Source: Spiroplasma gladiatoris
Lineage (GTDB): Bacteria; Bacillota_I; Bacilli_A; Mycoplasmatales; Mycoplasmataceae
Assembly (NCBI RefSeq): GCF_004379335.1
Contig: NZ_CP038013.1
Coordinates: forward strand, 930,001-994,000
Length of the DNA stretch: 64,000 nucleotides
Direction: 5' to 3'
Below the pieces are notes generated by a model. That model had not been told where the DNA came from and did no database searches. It saw only the letters and a program-made list of their open reading frames with translations. This document shows, piece after piece, positions 11,304 to 22,094 of this stretch. The position numbers were made by a program, and so were the translations under genes. The first letter of the stretch is position 1. The number at the start of each line of letters is the position of its first letter.

Positions 11304-11517
11304 ATTTATCGTACTTAGCTTTATTTTCTTGTTGTCTCGCACTTCCTTCAGAACAACAAGGACATTTTTTTTCTAAACACACTTGGCAACTTATACATTT
11401 CAAACAACTTTTACATCCATGAAACGAACCCGAACAAACTCTACAAGTGTAGCAATTATGAGCTCCTCCAGGACAACAAGCATCTGTTGATGATGAATTT
11501 TGCTTTGGTAAAGGCAT
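11302..11517 (-). CDS. Small cysteine-ladder protein (13 Cys in 71 aa)
   Basis: Unrecognised 71-aa protein with a strong AAGGAGGG site seven bases before its ATG. Cysteines are at residues 14, 15, 22, 25, 28, 35, 38, 41, 44, 47, 52, 54 and 55. The core CKSCLKCISCQVC is a run of five cysteines each three residues apart, preceded by CYTCRVC and followed by CPCC; two histidines (20, 33) lie nearby. There is no signal peptide and the tail is charged. This looks like a metal-binding or multi-zinc protein, possibly also redox-active; I cannot match it to a family. It begins 40 nt after the FtsX-like permease gene and is probably co-transcribed with it. Confidence 0.82.
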   Translation of the reverse strand: MPLPKQNSSSTDACCPGGAHNCYTCRVCSGSFHGCKSCLKCISCQVCLEKKCPCCSEGSARQQENKAKYDK

Positions 11518-11557
11518 TTAAATCCCTCCTTAAATTATGTAATAATTATATCAAAAA

Positions 11558-14500
11558 TTAATTAACCAAATAAGTTAGTGGTTGTTTTTTTATTTGTCAC
11601 ATCGCAGCTAATCAGCCAATTAACATGATTCCTCCAATTGCAATAAATGAAACAAAAGGAATATAAACTAAAATTGGTAAAGAAATTAAAACTTGAAGTT
11701 TGTTTCAAATTACAATTTTTACAATTCACCACATTAATCAAGACATACCGTACGCACCAAAGAACGTAATTAGTGATCCTGTTAAGTACCGACCCATCAC
11801 CATTCAGTTAACTTGAATATCTTTATAACCCATCGACCTCATAATCGTTATTATATTAATGGCATCTGTTACGACAATATTCATAATAACTATTAATAAT
11901 ATAACTAATAATAAAATATCAATTAATATATACATTAACATCGTATTTGACATTTCTGCCATTATGGCATTAATAGCTGCTTTTAAAAGTGGAAGTACAA
12001 CTAAGCTCATGTTTAAAGAACTTGCACTTAAAGCATATACCATCTTATCATCTGCGTCTTTAACAAATTTACTTATAAATGTTTTGATTGGTTCAAGTAT
12101 TGCGTTTGGAATTTGAATATTGTTACTTTTTAAAATACTTTCAAAATTTTTAAAATAAATATCTAAAGAAGGTCCTATCCATTCTTTTGCATTAACTCCA
12201 GATGAAGTTAAGACTGTTGTAGTTGTGAGTTTATTTTCTAAGTTTAACTGAGATTGTTGTAATTTTTTTAAGTCAAAATCTCCCTCTAAACTTTTATTAA
12301 TACTATATTTTTTATTAAAGAATTGCTCATCGTTTGGTATTAATTCATCTCCAAATCTTTTAAGTAAATAATTGTAATCTACAAATATATTTTGTGACAT
12401 ATTATCTGCAGAAACAATTCCTACAATATTTGCTTTTAATCCAATTGTCCCTTCCCTACCAAGTTGAAGGTCAAATGTATCTCCTACTGAAAGATTTAGA
12501 ATTTTTGCAATTCTTTGCGAAACTAATACATTAGTATTAATCTCATTATCGTATCTTAATAATTCTAGCTGATTGTCTCCAATATCATTTATATTAAATA
12601 TAGTTCTAGGATTTCCAAATTTACCAGTGGTATCAATAGCTATTACGTTAGTATTATCAATATCAATATTTTGGTTATTTGTTACATAAGAACTAATTCC
12701 ATATGCTAATAAATCTGTACTTGAATTAAATAACACAGTATTTGAAGCTATAAATTGTTCATTAGTTTTATCATTAGAATTAAAATCTTTAATAGCAAAT
12801 TCAGATATTCAACTTTTTAAAATTGTATTTAAATACTTATCTACTTCATTAACCTGAGTTTGGTCGTCATCTGTTCCATTTTGATTTCAAGATCCAGAGT
12901 TAACTTTACCACCTAAATAGTTTTTTAAAATATTTTGACGATATCCTTCAACATTATTACAATCACTATAACCAGTTTCTGTTGATACACATATATATTT
13001 AGCAACATCACTTAGTTTTACAGCATTATTTAAGTTTTCGTCTTTATTTTTAATGTGATAAAGATTGTTATCACTATCGCTTCACTTAGATACATTATCA
13101 AATAAGTTTTTTGCAGCCATTTTTTTTTCATCTAAACTTGTTTTTTGATCTAAAATTTTATTTAAATTTAATAACATATTATTCATTGCATTTTCGAATT
13201 GATTATCAGAAAGTTGGTCCAAAGGATAAGTTAAAGAAATAATGTTGTAAAAAATTGGCACTATTCTTTTGTAACTATCTAGAACCATTTCATCGATTTT
13301 TGCTTTGTTATTTGTTCTTAATATTGATATTTTTTCCATTAAAATTGATATTTGATCATATTTATTAAAATATTTTTTTCCTTCTTTTTCAATGAAATCT
13401 TCTACACTTCCAGCTTCATTATAATCAACATAATTTATTTTTGGTGTATTTGAACTATTGTCAACTACAATTTTATCTTTAATAGCTAATTTAGAGTTTC
13501 TTCAATAATTATAAATATGATTCGTGTCCTTTGTATAAATATTAAAAGCTCCATTTATCATATTATTGATTATTGGTAATGCTCTCATTTGAATTGTAAA
13601 TAAAAACGAGCTAAAACCTATTAAAATCATTATTAAAATAAATTTACCTTTACCAAAGCTTATAAAGTTTTCTTGCATTCGATAGGAAAAACCTAAATCC
13701 TTTTTTTTCAAAAAGTATAATAATAGTCGATTAAATGCAAAATAAATTAAAGTTATAGGCACAGTTATATAAATTGCAATAGAAAGTCATTTGTAATTTT
13801 TTTGTTTTGGAGCATTGTTCATTAAGTCTAAAGCACCCTCATTTAGATAAGAATATATAACAAAATATGAAACTAATGCAAAGATTAATGGAATAATAAA
13901 AATTAAAACAACTAAAAAGATTGGATTTGTGTAAATTTGTTGATAGTCAAAAATTACAATATTTGCATATACTTCACTTGCAGCTTTTATTTGAAAAGGT
14001 ATTGATAAAATATAGCCAAATATAATAGCAACAAACATCGTCATAAAGGTTTTTATACTAAATATTCAAGTTAACTCTCTTGTTTTATAACCAAGGGATT
14101 TAAAAACTCCTAGTTGTTTTCTTGTATTGTTAATTTCTTTTTTTAATACAAAAGTTATAAAAAAGAAAGCTAAGAATAATAAAATCCCTCCAATAATACT
14201 AAATATTCAAGTCATAATTTTTAGATTTGTTAATTTATCTATTTGCTCATGTTTTCCCATTGCTTTAAATGGAGTAATACCAGCAGATATCATTCCTTCA
14301 AAATTTATAGTTGGATCTGATACGATATAAGAATTCATATTATATTTAGAATTTTTTACCATTCTATCTTGGTCGATAGAAGCACTATTTGGCAACATAA
14401 AATTCTCACCTAAAAAGTTATTTGAAAATAAAACTTCTTCATTAAAAAATGACTTATCTACATAGATTTGAGAATAGTTATTAGTAGAATCTAAATAGCT

Positions 14501-15526
14501 TTCATGGCTTGGGGTTAATGCTGAATACTTATTTGCAATACCAATAATCCTAAAGTTTAAAGAGATTTTGCTATTAGCTTTTGTTGGATAACTTACTGAA
14601 AATGTATCCCCTATTTTTAAGTTATTTGACTTTAAAAATAAATCATTTACAAACGCTTCAATTTCACCACTATCTTTTGTAACTTCTTCTAAAATTGTTT
14701 TAGTTGATTTTTGAATAACTAAATTATTTAAATTAGCATCTTTTTGACTAGTTAACAATGAGTTATAACTTTCAATAGAGTAAGTGTGGTTTACATTTCC
14801 TACTGCTGATTTTGTATATAACTTTTGAAATACATTATAGTTTAAATCCTGTTCTTTTTGATTAATGATACTTAATATTTTATTTGTGATATATGATTGA
14901 ATATTTCTCGAACTATTAAAGAGTGCCATTTCTTCAAAGACTTCTGATTTGAAGACATTGGCAAATTTAATTGTTGTATTACCTTCATCGTCAACAACAT
15001 ACGAGTGTTCTTTTGAATTTTGATTTTTTTTGTCAGGTTCTACTTTTACTTTGTACTCGTAATCTTTTCCACCTCTTGAAAGGTAATAACAAAAGTTATA
15101 AATTATATCTGCTTTAAATTGCAAAGCGGCATTTTCATCTACTTTTTTAATTTTATTTGAATGTTCTACTCAATTGTTTACATAATCATCAATTAACTCA
15201 TGTGCTTCATTTGTAAATCACCCAAAACCATCAGTATATTGTTTTGTAATTTTAACAGTTTCTTGTTCGTAATTTATTTTGTAAGGATTACCTTTATACA
15301 AAACATCATCCATAAAATTAGGATTATATCTAAACTTATATTGCATTTGAGTATCTCATTGATTTGTATTATTTTTAATGCTTTGTGCTTTTAAAGAAAG
15401 TTGCAAAGGAGTTGCTAACATACCCATAACTATCATTGTAAAGATAGACAAAAAAAGAATTGTCCCTAGGGTTTCAACTCAAGATTTTATAAAAAGTTTT
15501 AGATAAGATTTGAATATATTTCTCAT
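11558..15526 (-). CDS. Giant FtsX/MacB-like ABC permease
   Basis: 1322-aa membrane protein with a duplicated FtsX layout. An N-terminal helix (residues ~12-35) is followed by a ~400-residue external domain. A block of four helices spans about residues 438-600, including LGVFKSLGYKTRELTWIF, the typical FtsX loop. Another helix (~628-647) and a second external domain of ~540 residues follow. The final four helices (~1195-1315) contain the matching loop IMRSMGYKDIQVNWM. Such proteins pair with a LolD/MacB-type ATPase to move lipoproteins, lipids or peptides, or act mechanically on the envelope. No ATPase gene is adjacent. Many UGA Trp codons are present. Start ATG 15524-15526 has AAAGGAA upstream. 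Confidence 0.88.
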
Positions 15527-15591
15527 ACATTTCCTTTATAATTTAATTATATATAAAAAATAATAAATAAGTGTTTAAATTAAGGGGAATT

Positions 15592-16092
15592 ATGGATTTT
15601 GCGTTATTATTTGAAGTAGTATTTGATATTTTATTTTTTATTAACTTTAGAAGTTATGCAAAAAGTGGGTTGTCAAATTATATAATAGATAAAAAAATTT
15701 TTAGACACTACTTAATATGAGGTTTAATAGAATTTATAATAATTTTAATTTTTTTAATATGTGCTGTGTTATTTATAACCTTAAAATTAGGAAGCGATTA
15801 TGTCACAAGCTTTTATATTTATATTGGGGTTTTTAGCTTTTTTGCTTTACTTTTAGAAATTAAACAAGCTAGTTTTTCAATTAATTTAGTAATTTTAAGC
15901 AAAGAACTAAACAAAGTTTATAAGATAAAATTTAAAAATATTATTTATGTAATTTTAATTATTTTACTACCAATTATAGGATATTTTATCAATATAATTT
16001 ATTACAATATTTTAAAAAAAATAGCTATAGAAAGCGGTTACTCTTTTGAAAAATATTTGAAAAATAAGAAAAGTAATGACAAACTTGTATAA
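15592..16092 (+). CDS. Small membrane protein of unknown function
   Basis: 166-aa protein with AAGGGGA upstream of ATG 15592. Four hydrophobic stretches are visible: an N-terminal one near residues 3-18, then IWGLIEFIIILIFLICAVLF, YIGVFSFFALLLE, and IYVILIILLPIIGYFINIIYY, followed by a basic tail (YLKNKKSNDKLV). One Trp is UGA-encoded. It sits alone between the divergent FtsX-like gene and rpmB. I do not recognise a family. Confidence 0.7.
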
Positions 16093-16168
16093 AATCAATA
16101 ATTATTTATAAATCTATTGTTTTTAAACTATAAATGATATATTATATTCTAGTCCGAGGTGAAAAATT

Positions 16169-16369
16169 ATGGCAAGAAAAGACGACTTAACTAATAAAGG
16201 ACCATTATCTGGAAGTTCAAGATCACATGCTATGAACTCAAATAAGAGAAAATGGAATTTGAATTTACAAAAAGTTCAAGTAATGGATGAAAACGGAAAA
16301 GTAATGACTTTGAAAGTATCTGCAAGAACCTTAAGAACTTTAAAAAAACATAATCAATTAGTTAAATAA
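16169..16369 (+). CDS. rpmB: Ribosomal protein bL28
   Basis: Large-subunit ribosomal protein, 66 aa. It begins [23 protein letters not shown], matching the family pattern of a Gly-Pro turn followed by a SHAMN/SHSNN motif, and ends in a basic helix ([17 protein letters not shown]). The RBS GAGGTGA precedes ATG 16169. The Zn cysteines of some L28 proteins are absent. As in Bacillus, it neighbours yloU/fakA, but here on the opposite strand. Confidence 0.97.
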   Translation: MARKDDLTNKGPLSGSSRSHAMNSNKRKWNLNLQKVQVMDENGKVMTLKVSARTLRTLKKHNQLVK

Positions 16370-16399
16370 TAAGATCCTTTATAATATTGGATCTTTTTA
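16370..16399 (+). terminator. rpmB terminator
   Basis: Stem AAGATCC / GGATCTT with an 11-nt loop followed by TTTTT, starting one base after the rpmB stop codon. Confidence 0.9.
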
Positions 16400-16407
16400 T
16401 TTGCTCA

Positions 16408-16434
16408 AATAAAAAAGAGCTAAAAGCTCTAAAA
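16408..16434 (-). terminator. fakA terminator
   Basis: Inverted repeat AGAGC-TAAAA-GCTCT with a six-T run on the minus strand, three bases downstream of the fakA stop. It forms a back-to-back pair with the rpmB terminator. Confidence 0.85.
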
Positions 16435-16437
16435 TTA

Positions 16438-18087
16438 TTATTCTATTCCTATAATAAACGAATAGACTTCTTGTCCTCCATCAACCACTTCATATTCAAC
16501 ATCAAAATTTTCATCAAGTAATTTTCTTAAATCATTAACATCTTTAAAAGTAGCATCAACTCCTGTAAATATAGTTATTATTTCAGTTTTTGAAGATATA
16601 TATTTTGCTAAAACCTTAGTAAATAGATCAATTAGCTTATCAGCTGACATGATTACTTTTTTGTCAACTGTAATCATAAATTGACCTTCTTTTACAACAA
16701 CTCCATCAATTGTTGCATCTCTTGCTGCTTTGTTAATTGATACTGATGTTACATTTTTTAATGATTTTACGATATTTGATTCATTTTTCTTAATTGATTC
16801 TTCTGGATCTAAACTTAAATAACCAGTCATTCCTTGTGGAATAGTTTTTGTATCCAAAACAACAACTTTTGATAGCTTTTCAACTTCTTTTGCTTGTTTT
16901 GCAGCAAGTAAAACATTACTATCATTTGGGAAAATGTATACAACTTCTGAATCAACTGCTTCAATTGCTTTTAAAAAGTCATTGGTTGAAGGATTCATTT
17001 TAGAACCTCCATCAATCACATAATCAATATTTAATTCTTCTTTGAAGTACTTTGCCATTCCTCTTGAACGAACAACAGCAATGGTTGCATATTTTTTTGA
17101 TAATGTTCTTTGTTTTTGTGCAGCTTCGCTTGCACCACTTCCACCTTCAGATTCTGTTTTAACTTGATGTTCTGCTTGAATGGTCATATTTTCTACTTTA
17201 ATAGTTTTAAATTCTCCATATTGTTGCAAGTAAGTTAAAACTTGTCCCGGCATAAGTGCATGGGTGTGTATTTTCATAATATCTTCATCAATAACAACAA
17301 CAATTGATGAGTTACCATATTGTTCTAATTGAGATCTTATTGGATCTACTTTTAATTTATTTGTTCAGTCACTATTTAGCATAACAATAGTTTCAGTACA
17401 ATATCCAAATTCATCTTCAATATTTAAATCTAAATTTCCACCATTATTTTCTTCTAACTTTTTCAATTTTTGAACCGGTTTAAAGTTAACAGCATAGTGT
17501 TGAACTCCTTCTAAAAATTTTACAAGTCCATATCCACCACTATCAACAACTCCAACCTCTTTTAAAGCTGGCAATAAATTCGGTGTGTTTTCTAAAGATT
17601 TATTAGCTACTTCAATGGTTTGTTCTCAAAATGTTTTAACATCAATTGAATTATCATTGATTGAATTTACAAATTCACTTGTTTCACGAACAACTGTTAA
17701 CATTGTTCCTTCTACTGGTTTCATAACAGCTGCATAGGCAACTTCTTTAGCGTTTGTAAATGCTTCTTTTCAAGTGTTAATATTTAAAGTATCGCTGTTT
17801 TTCATTGCATTTGAAAAACCTTTAATGATTTGAGAAAAAATAACTCCAGAGTTTCCTCTAGCTCCCATTATTAATCCTCTTGCAAACTTTGCCATTAATG
17901 CTCCGATACTATCAAATTTTTCTTTTTCTATTTCGGCTAATCCATTGGTACAAGTTAAATTCATATTAGTTCCAGTATCTCCATCTGGTACTGGGAAAAC
18001 ATTTAACTTGTCAATGTGTGGGTAATTATTATATAAATTATTAACTCCACTAGTGATCATGCCTTTTAAAATTTCTACATCTTTCAT
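16438..18087 (-). CDS. fakA: Fatty acid kinase FakA (YloV/DAK2 family)
   Basis: Phosphorylates FakB-bound fatty acids so that exogenous fatty acids can enter phospholipids via PlsX/PlsY; 549 aa. The N-terminal DhaL-type kinase domain (residues 1-200) has LNVFPVPDGDTGTNM, whose aspartates bind Mg-ATP, and GLIMGARGNSGVIFSQ. The middle and C-terminal regions (from about residue 270) are FakA-like, with KIHTHALMPGQVLTY and a DegV-related end. AAGGTGAT precedes ATG 18085-18087. It follows the Asp23-family gene by 87 nt, the yloU-yloV order of Bacillus. The role fits a mollicute that scavenges host fatty acids. Confidence 0.94.
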
Positions 18088-18174
18088 AGTATTATCACCT
18101 TCTAGTATTTTTTTGTTTTTTTTATAGATAATAAAAAAATTGCAAATAAATTTGCCAGTTATATTAAATTGAAG

Positions 18175-18486
18175 TTACAAGATTTCTAGATCATCTATTG
18201 CAACATCAACCATATAATTTCGCACAAATTGGTTTTGTTTTTCCAACTCATACTTTACACGCGTTTGAATTTCACTAACAACTTCTCTTATATTTACACC
18301 ATTTATTAAAATAATATGAATCTTTATTCTTATCACTTCTGCTGCAGAAGAAATTTCTACAGCTTGACTAATATCATTTGTTTTTATATCTTGGTCTAAC
18401 TTCGCACTGCTGTTTGCAAAAGAAATTACACCAGGAACTGTAACAATAATATCTTTGATTACATCAAAAATAAGTTGATCAACCAC
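18175..18486 (-). CDS. yloU: Asp23/Gls24 family protein (YloU)
   Basis: 103-aa member of the Asp23/Gls24 (DUF322) family, a small cytosolic alpha/beta protein of unclear function usually next to fakA. I chose GTG 18484-18486 because GGAGGT sits six bases upstream; an ATG six codons earlier would place that site inside the gene and has no ribosome-binding site of its own. Family-like segments are VPGVISFAN, VIRIKIHIILINGVNIREVVSEIQTRVKYELE and VDVAIDDLEIL. Identity rests on both sequence pattern and the yloU-fakA order. Confidence 0.88.
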   Translation of the reverse strand: MVDQLIFDVIKDIIVTVPGVISFANSSAKLDQDIKTNDISQAVEISSAAEVIRIKIHIILINGVNIREVVSEIQTRVKYELEKQNQFVRNYMVDVAIDDLEIL

Positions 18487-18653
18487 TAAGATACCTCCAA
18501 ACATGATTTGTAAATATAAAGTAGCTAGATGAAAATTTCAAACTAGTACAAAAATATTTTATCATTAACTAATAATAATAAAAAGTCTTTATTTAAGATT
18601 TTTTATGAATAAATATTTTTTATTTTTAAAATTGTAATAATTTTATATTTATT

Positions 18654-18682
18654 TTGGCAAAGTTCATTATTTTGTTTATAAT
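18654..18682 (+). promoter_or_regulatory. Promoter of tRNA-Leu
   Basis: -35 TTGGCA at 18654-18659 (5 of 6 consensus), a 17-bp spacer, and a perfect -10 TATAAT at 18677-18682, ending 10 nt before the tRNA. This is the clearest promoter in the window. Confidence 0.85.
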
Positions 18683-18692
18683 TATCAAGTAT

Positions 18693-18777
18693 GCCCTCTT
18701 GGCGGAATTGGTAGACGCAGCAGACTCAAAATCTGCCGAGTAAAATCGTATCGGTTCGACTCCGATAGAGGGCACCA
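18693..18777 (+). tRNA. trnL(caa): tRNA-Leu (anticodon CAA)
   Basis: Acceptor arms GCCCTCT and AGAGGGC pair perfectly, with discriminator A and encoded CCA. The anticodon stem GCAGA/TCTGC encloses loop CTCAAAA, so the anticodon is CAA, reading UUG. A long variable arm and T loop GGTTCGACTCC are present, as expected for class II tRNA. It is an isolated single tRNA on the plus strand between two minus-strand operons. Confidence 0.97.
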
Positions 18778-18805
18778 TTATTAAAAACAAGTTATCAAAA
18801 TGATA

Positions 18806-18842
18806 TTAAAAAATCTCCTATTTAAAAAAAGGAGATTTTTTA
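18806..18842. terminator. Bidirectional terminator between tRNA-Leu and thiN
   Basis: Stem AAAAATCTCC / GGAGATTTTT with a 12-nt loop and T runs on both strands. It ends the plus-strand tRNA transcript and the minus-strand rlmN-thiN operon. Confidence 0.88.
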
Positions 18843-18845
18843 TAC

Positions 18846-19463
18846 TTATTTATTGAAAATTATTAAAATTGACTTATCTGTTTTTATAATTGCATCTTGA
18901 TTGTTTAAAAAACAATTTGAATATGCTCTAGTCGAATAAGGTAATAACATTAAATCTTCAACTTCATATTTTAAACCTTTTATTGTAATTGATGTTTGAT
19001 GAATAGGAAATAATGTTATGTAAGTGTAGTCTTGATATTTTTCAAATTCAATTTTATTCTCTCCTTTTTGTAAACAAAACATAAATGAGCTTTCATTAAA
19101 CACTTTAACTCTTTCTTTTGTACAAAACTCAATTAAACTTAAGTTCATATCAACTCTTTTAGTTGGTTTTACTAACATTAATATTTCTGTTGCTCCAAGT
19201 TCATATGCTTTTTGAATAGCTTCTTTTCCATCTAAATAATCTTTTTCGTTATTTAATTGAATAAAATCTTCTGAGTTATTTTTAATTAATTCAAGTTCTT
19301 CGTTTAAAACATGATCAAAATCACTTATGGCAATATCAACTTTAAAACCTTTATTAATAATATCCAAACAACCTCTTTCAACTCCGATCAATCAATGAGT
19401 TTTAGAATAATAAGTTAAATTAATATTATTTTCACAAGCTATAATTAAAAATTTAGTTTTCAA
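18846..19463 (-). CDS. thiN: Thiamine pyrophosphokinase
   Basis: Converts thiamine and ATP to thiamine diphosphate, 205 aa. The start is TTG 19461-19463 (KTKFLIIACENNINLTYY), overlapping the end of rpe by 11 bp; GGGTGAGAG upstream serves as the binding site. Motifs are IGVERGCLDIINKGFKVDIAISDFDHV, corresponding to the family's DGG...PD.AIGDFDS, then DYLDGKEAIQKAYELGATEIL and a beta-sandwich C-terminus. The usual DGG is ERG and DFDS is DFDH, so it is a diverged copy, but position after rpe matches Bacillus yloS (thiN). Moderately high certainty. Confidence 0.85.
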
Positions 19464-20130
19464 TTTCTCTCACCCTTTTAATTAATTCTTCATCAGATAA
19501 ATTGTCAACAAGATAACTACCAGCAACCAAAATATCTGCTCCTGCATTTTTTGCAATCATAAAGGTTGTTTGATTTATGCCACCATCAACTTGAACGTTA
19601 TATTTATAATTATTTTTTTGTTTTAAAGCTTTTAAAGCTTTTATTTTTTCTAAGCTATTGTCAATAAATTTTTGACCTCCAAAACCAGGATAAACACTCA
19701 TAATTAAAATATTATCTAATTCGCTATAATATTTTTTTATTGAATCTATACTTGTATTTGGATTTAAAGCAAGTGATGCTCTAATTTGATTTTGTTGACA
19801 AACTTTTATAAACTCTTTAACTTGTTCGCAATTAATAGCTTCAATATGTAATGTAATTTGTTTGACATTTTCTAAAATAAAAGGTTTTAAATATTGTTCC
19901 ACAGACATATTTTTAATTTCAACCATTAAATGCAAATCCATATTAAAGTTAAATTTATTTGTAATGTCTTTCAAGATTTTAGGTCCAAAACTTAAATTTG
20001 GAACAAAATGATAATCCATAACATCATAATGAATTCATTCAATATTAGCTTTTTGAAATTTTTTTAGTTGAGTCTCTAAATTTAAAAAATCAGCTGTTAA
20101 TATACTGGGTGCTACAATAGTTTTTTTCAT
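19453..20130 (-). CDS. rpe: Ribulose-phosphate 3-epimerase
   Basis: Interconverts ribulose-5-phosphate and xylulose-5-phosphate in the pentose phosphate pathway, feeding ribose for nucleotides; 225 aa TIM barrel. It starts MKKTIVAPSILTADFLNLE, contains a UGA-encoded Trp in IEWIHYDVMDYHFVPNLSFGP (metal-binding His and Asp), DLHLMVE, LIMSVYPGFGGQKFI, and VQVDGGIN. The ATG overlaps the rsgA stop by one base (TAATG), so the two are coupled. Confidence 0.97.
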
Positions 20131-21026
20131 TAATTTTTCTTCTTTCTTTCTAAATCTAAAATTTCATTTTGCATTTTTAGATAGTCTTCATAGATAAATA
20201 ATGGAAACTCTTTATTTTCTACAAGTTTTTTTATAGCACATCCAGGAGTCTCTCTAAAATGTAAACAATTATTAAATTTACAATCATTAATATGTTTTGC
20301 AAAAAAAGCATAACTTTGAGCTAATTCGCTTTGCTCGATTGATTTAAAGTTAAATGATGAGAAACCTGGTGTATCTCCTATTAAAGCTTTTTTATAAATG
20401 AATAATTCATTTTTAGTAGTTGTGTGTTTCCCTCTGTTTAAAGCTTTAGAAATTTCTTGAGTTTTCTCAAGTGCTGTTGGAATAATGTGATTTAAAGTTG
20501 TAGATTTACCAGCACCAGTTTGACCAGTGAATACAGAAACTTTTGATTCTAATATTTTTAAAAAGGCTTTTCATTCTTTATTTGTTTCAACCATATTGTT
20601 TATTAAAAAAATTTCATAACCTATTTTTTTGTAATCGTTTGCTATTTCTCATACTTTACTATCTTTTTTCAATAAATCTACTTTTGTAAAAGCTAAAACA
20701 GGTTTTATATTAACAAATTCAATAAAAGCTAAATATTTATTTAAAGTAAATGAGTTAAAATCTGGTTCTTTTACAGATGTAATAATTACTACTTGATCTA
20801 CGTTTGCTATTCTTGGTCGATATAATTCGTTTGTTCTTTTTTTTATTTCTAAAATTGATCCTTTTAAATTAGTTTCGTCTAAAATTTCAAATCGCACATA
20901 ATCACCAGTTATAGGACTTTGTTTTTGGTGTCTTAATTTCCCTATCGTTTTACATTCATATAATTTATTTTCAAAATAAACATATGCATACTCACTTATT
21001 ATTTTTAAAATTATTCCTACTAACAT
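20130..21026 (-). CDS. rsgA: Ribosome small-subunit GTPase RsgA
   Basis: Circularly permuted GTPase for late maturation of the 30S subunit, 298 aa. An N-terminal OB fold (residues 1-70) contains SPITGDYVRFE. G motifs appear in permuted order: TKVD (G4) near 115, GQTGAGKST (G1) near 175, and IGDTPGFSSF (G3) near 215. A C-terminal zinc site follows in HINDCKFNNCLHFRETPGCAIKKLVE. It begins two bases after prkC and overlaps rpe. The prpC-prkC-rsgA-rpe-thiN order is as in Bacillus. Confidence 0.97.
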
Positions 21027-21028
21027 AA

Positions 21029-22042
21029 TTATATTAAAATAACAACCAAAAATAGAGCAATAAGAATAATAAGAATAATAGATATACCAACAAAAAAAGT
21101 TGTTTTATTAATTAAAGGTAACTTATCATATACTGAACCAATATTTATTTTACGATCTTTTTTTTCATCACTTAAAATTGTTTTTATATGATAATTATAA
21201 GGTTTTGGAGCATCACTTACTTTTATTTTTTGCAAATCATTATAAACATCTTTTGTAGAAGAATATCTATTTTCAGGATTTTTTTCAATCATTTTTAAAA
21301 TGATGTTTTCCAAACTTTGAGGAATTGTAGGGTTAACTAGTCTTGGAGGTACTGGTTTATTTTTTACTTGTTTTCTTGCAATTTGATGAGCATCTTTTCC
21401 AGGAAAAGCAGCCACTCCAGTTGCACACTCGTATAACATTAATCCTAGTGAATATATATCACTTTCTGGAGTTGCTCTTTTTTTCATAATTACTTCAGGA
21501 GACATATATCTTGGTGTACCAATTGTTTTTGTTTCTTCTTTTGTATAACCTTCCATTATTGAGATTCCAAAGTCACCTAACTTAACTTCTCCTGCTTTTG
21601 TTAATAAAACATTATCTGGTTTAATATCTCTATGAATGATTTTTAATCTATGAGCTTCATATAGAGCTAAACAAAGTTTTCCAAAGTAATATTTAAGTTC
21701 ACTTAATGTCATTGCCCCTAAATAATTAAATTTATCTTTTAAAGTTCCGCCTTCAACACATTCTAAAACTATATATCACTCATCATGTTGTTGAATAACA
21801 TCAAAAAGCTTTATAACATTAGGGTTTTCTCCTAATTTTGCAAAAGCTTCTTTTTCTATTTCAAATCTTTCTTGACCAATTTCTGGTTCTTTAATTTTTT
21901 GAGTATTAATAATTTTTATAGCTACAGTTGTATTTGTAAAAATATCGATTGCTTTTACAACTGAAGCCATACCGCCAGACCCTAAGTTACTAATAACTTT
22001 ATAACGGTCTGCTAAAAATTGTCCTTCTAAAATATCGCTCAT
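21029..22042 (-). CDS. prkC: Ser/Thr protein kinase PrkC-like, no PASTA domains
   Basis: Hanks-type kinase, 337 aa. The glycine loop is LGSGGMASV (residues 20-28), the ATP lysine lies in TTVAIKIIN, the catalytic loop is IHRDIKPDN, then the DFG motif GDFGIS and an APE-like MSPEV. The domain ends near residue 265. A juxtamembrane segment and one C-terminal helix (FVGISIILIILIALFLVVILI) follow, and the protein ends there. Bacillus PrkC continues with extracellular PASTA repeats that bind cell-wall fragments; a wall-less mollicute would not need them. Its partner phosphatase gene lies 52 nt upstream. Confidence 0.95.
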
Positions 22043-22094
22043 GTTTAGTGCCCTTCTTAAAAATAATTATACAACAAAAAAAGCAAAGTAAATA

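Noticed and set aside
18487-18504. ATG start of yloU six codons upstream
   Set aside because: No ribosome-binding site precedes it, whereas GGAGGT is placed correctly for GTG 18486.
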